NCBI GenBank assembly: GCA_029641185.1
Contig: JAPWGK010000003.1
Coordinates: 2,604,001 to 2,668,000 of the forward strand
Origin: Pseudofabraea citricarpa
Taxonomy: Eukaryota > Ascomycota > Leotiomycetes > Helotiales > Dermateaceae
Direction of reading: 5' to 3'
DNA: 64,000 nucleotides
The translations under genes were made by a program, and so were the position numbers. The notes beneath the pieces were generated by a model. That model did not search any database. It was given only the letters and a program-made list of their open reading frames with translations, and was not told where the DNA came from. Within the stretch, counting starts at the first letter, position 1; every line of letters starts with the position of its first letter. This document shows, piece after piece, positions 59,692-64,000 of the stretch.

Positions 59692-59926
59692 ACTTGACTG
59701 GAGTCAAACTACCATCCAAAATTATCTATTCTATGTGAGTCAGCAAAGAGAATCGCCTAAAATACTAGTCAATTGGCTACTAAAATACTATAGGGATGAA
59801 CATCTATCCGATATAAGATCACTAAATCGCCGCCACAGTTTTACTAGAGAAGACCTAGTCGCAAAAGATATCCCAAATTGGAGCGCAGCCCCTGTCGCTT
59901 ACAACTGTTACCAGGGTTTGCTGTGA
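59692..59926 (+). pseudogene. Conserved-looking orphan exon upstream of the NLR relic
   Basis: A possible splice acceptor (TTACAG ending 59685-59690 region) opens a frame through to TGA at 59924-59926, 60-plus residues with good amphipathic spacing: T-L-D-W-S-Q-T-T-I-Q-N-Y, I-L-V-N-W-L-L, and D-L-V-A-K-D-I-P-N-W. I do not recognise it. It could be an N-terminal domain fragment belonging to the NLR gene just downstream, or an unrelated relic. No exon before it can be joined with confidence. Confidence 0.3.
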
Positions 59927-60036
59927 AAGGCACCTCCACCTCTTTTCATCTTCAAACTGCGAACAATCAAAAAGCTCTACTTTCTCAGCAAGCTGAAGTA
60001 CCCAAGTTATCACGCAGATTGTCTTGCCATTCCAGC

Positions 60037-61318
60037 ATGGCCGACGAGGACATACACGAGGACAGGCGACGGCGCCCACGCCGTCCATCTAGAGATAGGC
60101 CCCAACGCAATCACCACTTCGGCAATATGAACATCAGCGGAAACGCTCAAGTCCATAATGGGGATATCTACGTTCATAATAGGGGTATCCATAGATTCCG
60201 CAATGGGGATGTCCATGATTGGGATATCCATGATTGGGATATCCATGATTGGGATATCCATGATTGGGATGTCCATGATGGGGATATCCATCATGGGGAT
60301 GTCCGTGATGGGGGTGTCCATAATGGGGATGTCCGTGATGGGGATGTCCATCATGGGAATGTTTACTATGGGGATGTCCATCTTGGGAATGTCCGTGATG
60401 GGGATGTCCATCATGGGGATGTCCATCATGGGGATTTCCATCATGGGAATGTTTACTATGGGGATGTCCATCTTGGGAATGTCCATGGGCATGTTAACTA
60501 CTATGGAACTGTTTATCGACATACTCGTAAGAAATAACCACATTGAAAAGGTATAATCAGATGCTAACTAAACTAATAAGCTCCTCGAGATAATAGAACT
60601 GGTGAATTAACAAGTAAGTGTTAACCTTTATACACTTTCCAAAGGCTAATTGCGTTTCTTAGATCATGATCGTGAAACGATCTTGGAGTGGCTTGTCACG
60701 ACGGATCCATCGCCAATCCACAACAGAACCTGTGAACTTCATGAACCCCACACGAGCCAGTGGGTTTTACAATCCGACACATACAACGGGTGGAAGAATG
60801 ACGAAAAAGATTTTGTCTGGATGACTGGAATCCCTGGCAGTGGCAAGACAGTTGTGGCATCCCGCATCATCGAAGACGTACGAAAGAAATGTAGAGATAC
60901 CATCTACAAACGTCTTGGCTATGCGTACTACTACTGTAGCCTCCAGAATAGCCAAGATGAGACTTCTCATATGCTTCGCTGGGTCATAAACATGTTATGC
61001 CGGCAAGCAAGAAGTATCCCGAGGGAAACACGCGAGCTTTACGAAGAGGGCTGCCAGCCGTCCGTAAAGAGTCTTGTGGGTGCACTGGTTGCTCTAGCCA
61101 ACACCTTTTATTCTACCTACATTATCATCGATGCTTTGGACGAATCTCTTGACCGACAAAAGATACTGCTAGCCCTCAAACAAATCCGGGAAATGGGCAA
61201 CAGACACAAAATCAAGCTATGGGTATTGAGCAGGCGAGAGGATGACATCAAGAGAGAACTTGAAAACATTTCATTTGAATTCCCACTCGAAAACGAAGAT
61301 GTTGTCATGTATATCTGA
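60037..61318 (+). pseudogene. NACHT-domain NLR, N-terminal linker and NACHT part, with premature stop
   Basis: A plausible model has exons 60037-60526, 60581-60613 and 60663-61318 (introns 54 and 49 nt; GTAAGA/GTAAGT donors, GCTAAC/GCTAAT branches). Exon 1 encodes an Arg-rich start, an N-I-S-G-N-A-Q-V-H-N-G-D linker typical of fungal NLRs before NACHT, then a 19-unit pentapeptide array. Exon 3 has the NACHT core: W-L-V-T-T-D-P-S, W-M-T-G-I-P-G-S-G-K-T (Walker A), I-I-I-D-A-L-D-E-S (Walker B) and L-W-V-L-S-R-R. Translation stops at TGA 61316-61318, where related proteins continue, and two more in-frame TGA codons follow. Fungal NLRs act in self/non-self recognition. I call it a pseudogene because the NACHT ends without effector or repeat domain. 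Confidence 0.65.
60205..60489 (+). repeat. 19-unit, 15-nt minisatellite encoding pentapeptides
   Basis: Exactly 285 nt = 19 x 15 nt. Units follow GGGGATGTCCATSAT and encode [GW]-[DN]-[VI]-[HRY]-x pentapeptides. An inner 90-nt block (containing GTTTACTAT at 60361 and again at 60451) is itself duplicated. The frame is preserved throughout, in line with the NLR linker. Confidence 0.92.
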
Positions 61319-62220
61319 ACTTATACCGATGGGCACATATGAGAAATCTCAAGAATCACACCATGGTCAGATAGTCTAAAGAAATGAATCAGTGGCTCTC
61401 TTGTGAAGGATACTGAAGGAATGTATGCCAACCAAAATTTTCTTTGTAGTGTGTAATGGCTAATGAATTTTCTATGGCATAGGTTTCGACGGGAAGTGTG
61501 TCAAATTGTCTCCGCTCTACTAAAATGGTCCGGCAAGCTTCAAGGGAGCTACCGGAACCATTTTATGAAACCTGCAAGGCGATAGCAAATAAAATTCCCG
61601 GGGAAACCATGCTTGTCTATCGACCCTTACATTCACTGGTTACCAATGAACTGATATACTTTGATATCAAGGTATTTGCCAAAGCTCTAGTTTTGAATGT
61701 GTAAATCCAATCCTGAAATTCGGTTGCACAATCCACAAACTTTACTAGACTTATGTACTTGCCTTTCAAAGAGTACCTCTGTTCAGATCGGGTCAACTAC
61801 CAGATATGTAGAACGTCTACAAGCCTAGGAGATCAACTTTTGATTAGTATCATAATAAAATACTGCTTAAGCATCTCATATGATTAAAACCCAATATCCC
61901 ACTGTGATACTCGAATGAACAATTTTCTTGGTACATGTTGGGCCTTTGGGAACTCGGTTGACTTGTGAGACACCTTCTAGAATTGCATCCGGATACTGAA
62001 ATCTTTCATGTGGAATTCCAACTAGCTCATCCCATTTCTTAGCACTCCAGAGAGCATCCGCCACTCAACCTACAAAAACACACTGATATTACTTGCAACC
62101 ATGCAACGGAGCTTTCCAGAGATGGTTAAAATCCTGTTGAATTGTGGTGCAGACCCAAATTCGGCCCTGGAAAAAACACAGCGACAGATAACCTTTTCTG
62201 GACGTCAACAAAATTTAATA
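61319..62220 (+). pseudogene. Decayed NLR sequence after the NACHT domain
   Basis: The original frame continues with recognisable NLR peptide (R-I-T-P-W-S-D-S-L-K-K, S-G-S-L-V-K-D-T-E-G-M) but is interrupted by TGA at 61340 and 61385. A shifted frame at about 61520-61600 gives Q-A-S-R-E-L-P-E-P-F-Y-E-T, the usual spacer before ankyrin repeats. At 62101-62160 an ankyrin-like F-P-E-M-V-K-I-L-L-N-C-G-A-D-P-N appears. Frame changes show it cannot be translated as one protein. Confidence 0.5.
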
Positions 62221-63183
62221 TCTGTGCCAATGAAGTACAAATGCTACCTGAAGCGCGGGCGGATCCAAATGGAGTTGGGTGTGACAACGCAGAAATTGAC
62301 TTTCTGGAACGCGAAAATGGTCTGTATAATGAAATGAATGACGAACTGGCGTCATATATTAAGACGGAGATTCAATATCGTGGCACGCGGCGGTACTATG
62401 ATACGCCACTGCGCTATGTGGAAGATATCCAGGCAAATTCTCTGTCAGAGGTTTCCATGCGCTTCGATGAGCCTGTGCGTCTTCTCAAAGTCCATGGTAG
62501 AGTGTCTCTCCACCTTTTCCCTGCCAAGGGGCTACTAGGCTATACTTAAGAGGATATGATTACATTTAATGAACTCAAGGACGAAAGGGCGCGGAAGGAG
62601 GCCTGTCACTTCCAATCAAACTGGCATTCTACTTATCACATTCAAGTACAAATTGACAAAGTACAAATGTTACTTGAATGAAGCAGGAGCGAACCCAAAT
62701 GGAGTTGGGGCTGACAAAGAAATCGTCGAATGGCTAGAATATGAGAACAGTCTAGATAACCATATGAACGGCGAACTAACGACAGATATCAAGACGAAGA
62801 TCGAGCATCGTGGCGAGCTGTGGTTCTACGACACGCCACTGCGCTCTCTGGAAATGTGCAAAGAACAAACTTCCGGAACACTTCGCAGAGATGTGGCACG
62901 TTTCATAGACCTACTTAAGGACCATGGTGGGCTGTCTCTCCACCTCTTCCCCATCAAAGGACTTCCAGGCTATGTTGAAGAAGACATGATCGCATTTAGT
63001 AAACTCAAGGAAAGAAAGGCCGCTGAAGGAGCGAGAAACTCAGCGGACGAGAACGACACAGACAGTAAGGATAGCGCAGAGGACGCTGAGGGCATAGGGT
63101 TTGAGAGTCCTAAAAAGTATGAGAACGAAATAGAGGATGAGAACGACACAGAAGACGAGGAAGCAGACGAATTGGAAGAATGA
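62221..63183 (+). pseudogene. Tandemly duplicated C-terminal part of the NLR relic
   Basis: Two diverged copies in direct order, offset by 426 nt: copy 1 starts near 62233 and copy 2 near 62659. Both encode the series A-x-P-N-G-V-G, E-N-x-L-x-x-x-M-N-x-E-L, Y-D-T-P-L-R and L-S-L-H-L-F-P-x-K-G-L-x-G-Y. Copy 1 ends at TAA (62547-62549) where copy 2 reads on into E-D-M-I-A-F-x-K-L. Copy 2 is open to 63183 and ends in an acidic Glu/Asp/Asn tail. Whether copy 2 is expressed from any start is unknown. Confidence 0.6.
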
Positions 63184-64000
63184 ACACGAGGGCCAAACAA
63201 GAAACAGATGCCTTATGTGATGAATCTCGATGAGAGCACAAAGCAGTGCGGCTTTTTGGTCTAGCTGAAATTATGGAATTACGACCATATCTGATTATAG
63301 AACCCGCGAAGCAATTCTGGAGATGTGGCGTAAAAAATTGGTTCTCCTATCTTGAGGGCTTCGCTTGCGCGTTTTGTGAATTTGTTTAGAGGCAATGTGC
63401 TGTGGATTCAAGCATGTGGATTTGGGCTTTGGTTTGTATGAAACTCAAAACTCATAGCAAGTTATCAGGATGAATAAACCTGAGAACTTCGGAATGAATC
63501 CCCTTCAAATCTTTTATTGGATAACATCTGGTTCCTGATAGGCTACCGATTTTAGCTTACCCGTTCCTCGGGGTATATAAGCTCCTACAACACTTTGTAG
63601 ATAGCTCTCTACTTCTATACAGGTATAACCTTATGCATAAATACCTGATATTCATTATTCCGTAAGACCCCCGAGTATCTTTTGTCATCCAAACTTGGCT
63701 GGATTTAGCAACGCCAGACGAGGTGGCCTACTTGCGAAAAAATGTGCTTTGATGACTCAATCAATCTGCAGTATAAAGAACCCCTCGTATGCTCGAGTTA
63801 TTGAATCATCTTCTGGTAAGTCTTTACATTTTGCAGTAATTTGCAAAATAGACAGGAAAATATCAGTTCCCAACATCTGGCAGACTTTTTTTTTTTTTTT
63901 TGCTTAAGCCCCTCCCCCCGGAGCAGTGGTTATGGATTTTTGGCAACAGTTTTCATTCTAATCAGGCGGTATAACTTATTCTGGAAATCGCTGTTACTCC
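63184..64000. other. 3' flanking sequence to window end
   Basis: 817 bp without a supported gene. It has an 18-nt T-run at about 63884-63901, next to a C-rich/G-rich segment. No sign of a mobile element boundary was found. Confidence 0.5.

Noticed and set aside
60010..60543. Open frame on the minus strand through the NLR minisatellite, coding M-D-I-P repeats
   Set aside because: A 15-nt repeat without stops stays open in several frames; the plus-strand frame continues into linker and NACHT sequence, the minus frame into nothing recognisable.
1..64000. CRISPR arrays, insertion sequences, rRNA or origin-like structures
   Set aside because: None seen; the DNA is eukaryotic and the only tandem arrays are micro- or minisatellites without spacer-repeat structure.

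Overview
The window reads as nuclear DNA of a filamentous ascomycete (Pezizomycotina). Genes are intron-containing, with introns mostly 46-100 nt, GTAAGT-like donors, CTAAC/CTGAC-like branch sites and CAG/TAG acceptors. UTRs are CT-rich, and families such as RTA1, DUF7702, fungal NACHT/ankyrin NLRs and Dal5-like transporters are present. The protein flavour (RIP-like damage, SEL1, bZIP and CSN4 sequences) suggests Leotiomycetes, but I cannot prove the class from sequence alone. All spliced models below were built by hand from splice signals plus frame continuity; each multi-exon model given closes in frame.

Left part (1-26 kb), mostly housekeeping: 3' end of an SGNH/GDSL hydrolase (+), COP9 signalosome subunit 4 (-), an F-box protein (-), a candidate small two-exon gene (+), TFIIF beta (-), a five-finger CCCH protein like ZC3H3 (+), a bZIP factor with a C-terminal hydrophobic segment (+) lying in about 8 kb of microsatellite-rich non-coding DNA, a SEL1-repeat protein (-) needing a GC-AG intron, NOC4 (-) and, divergent from it, mitochondrial ATP synthase subunit 4 (+). 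A tRNA-Arg(ACG) follows at 26.4 kb.

Middle part (26-47 kb), accessory and transport: a CGH/CPDC-type hypothetical protein, a GNAT acetyltransferase, an amino-acid permease, a DUF7702 membrane protein, an RTA1-like protein, a Dal5-like MFS transporter divergent from a GT17 glycosyltransferase, a Baeyer-Villiger-type FAD monooxygenase with an abrupt GC-rich 3' half, and a PHO84/GIT1-like transporter. GATA-type sites precede the amino-acid permease and the Dal5-like gene, consistent with nitrogen control.

Right part (47-64 kb): the PSO2/SNM1 cross-link repair nuclease, LSM2 with a 14-nt first coding exon, a pathogen-related (SnoaL-like) protein, a second GNAT protein, and a decayed NACHT-ankyrin NLR locus. 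The NLR relic carries a 19-unit, 15-nt minisatellite encoding pentapeptides ahead of the P-loop, three in-frame TGA codons after the NACHT domain and a diverged tandem duplication of its 3' part. This NLR relic is the most unusual thing in the window.
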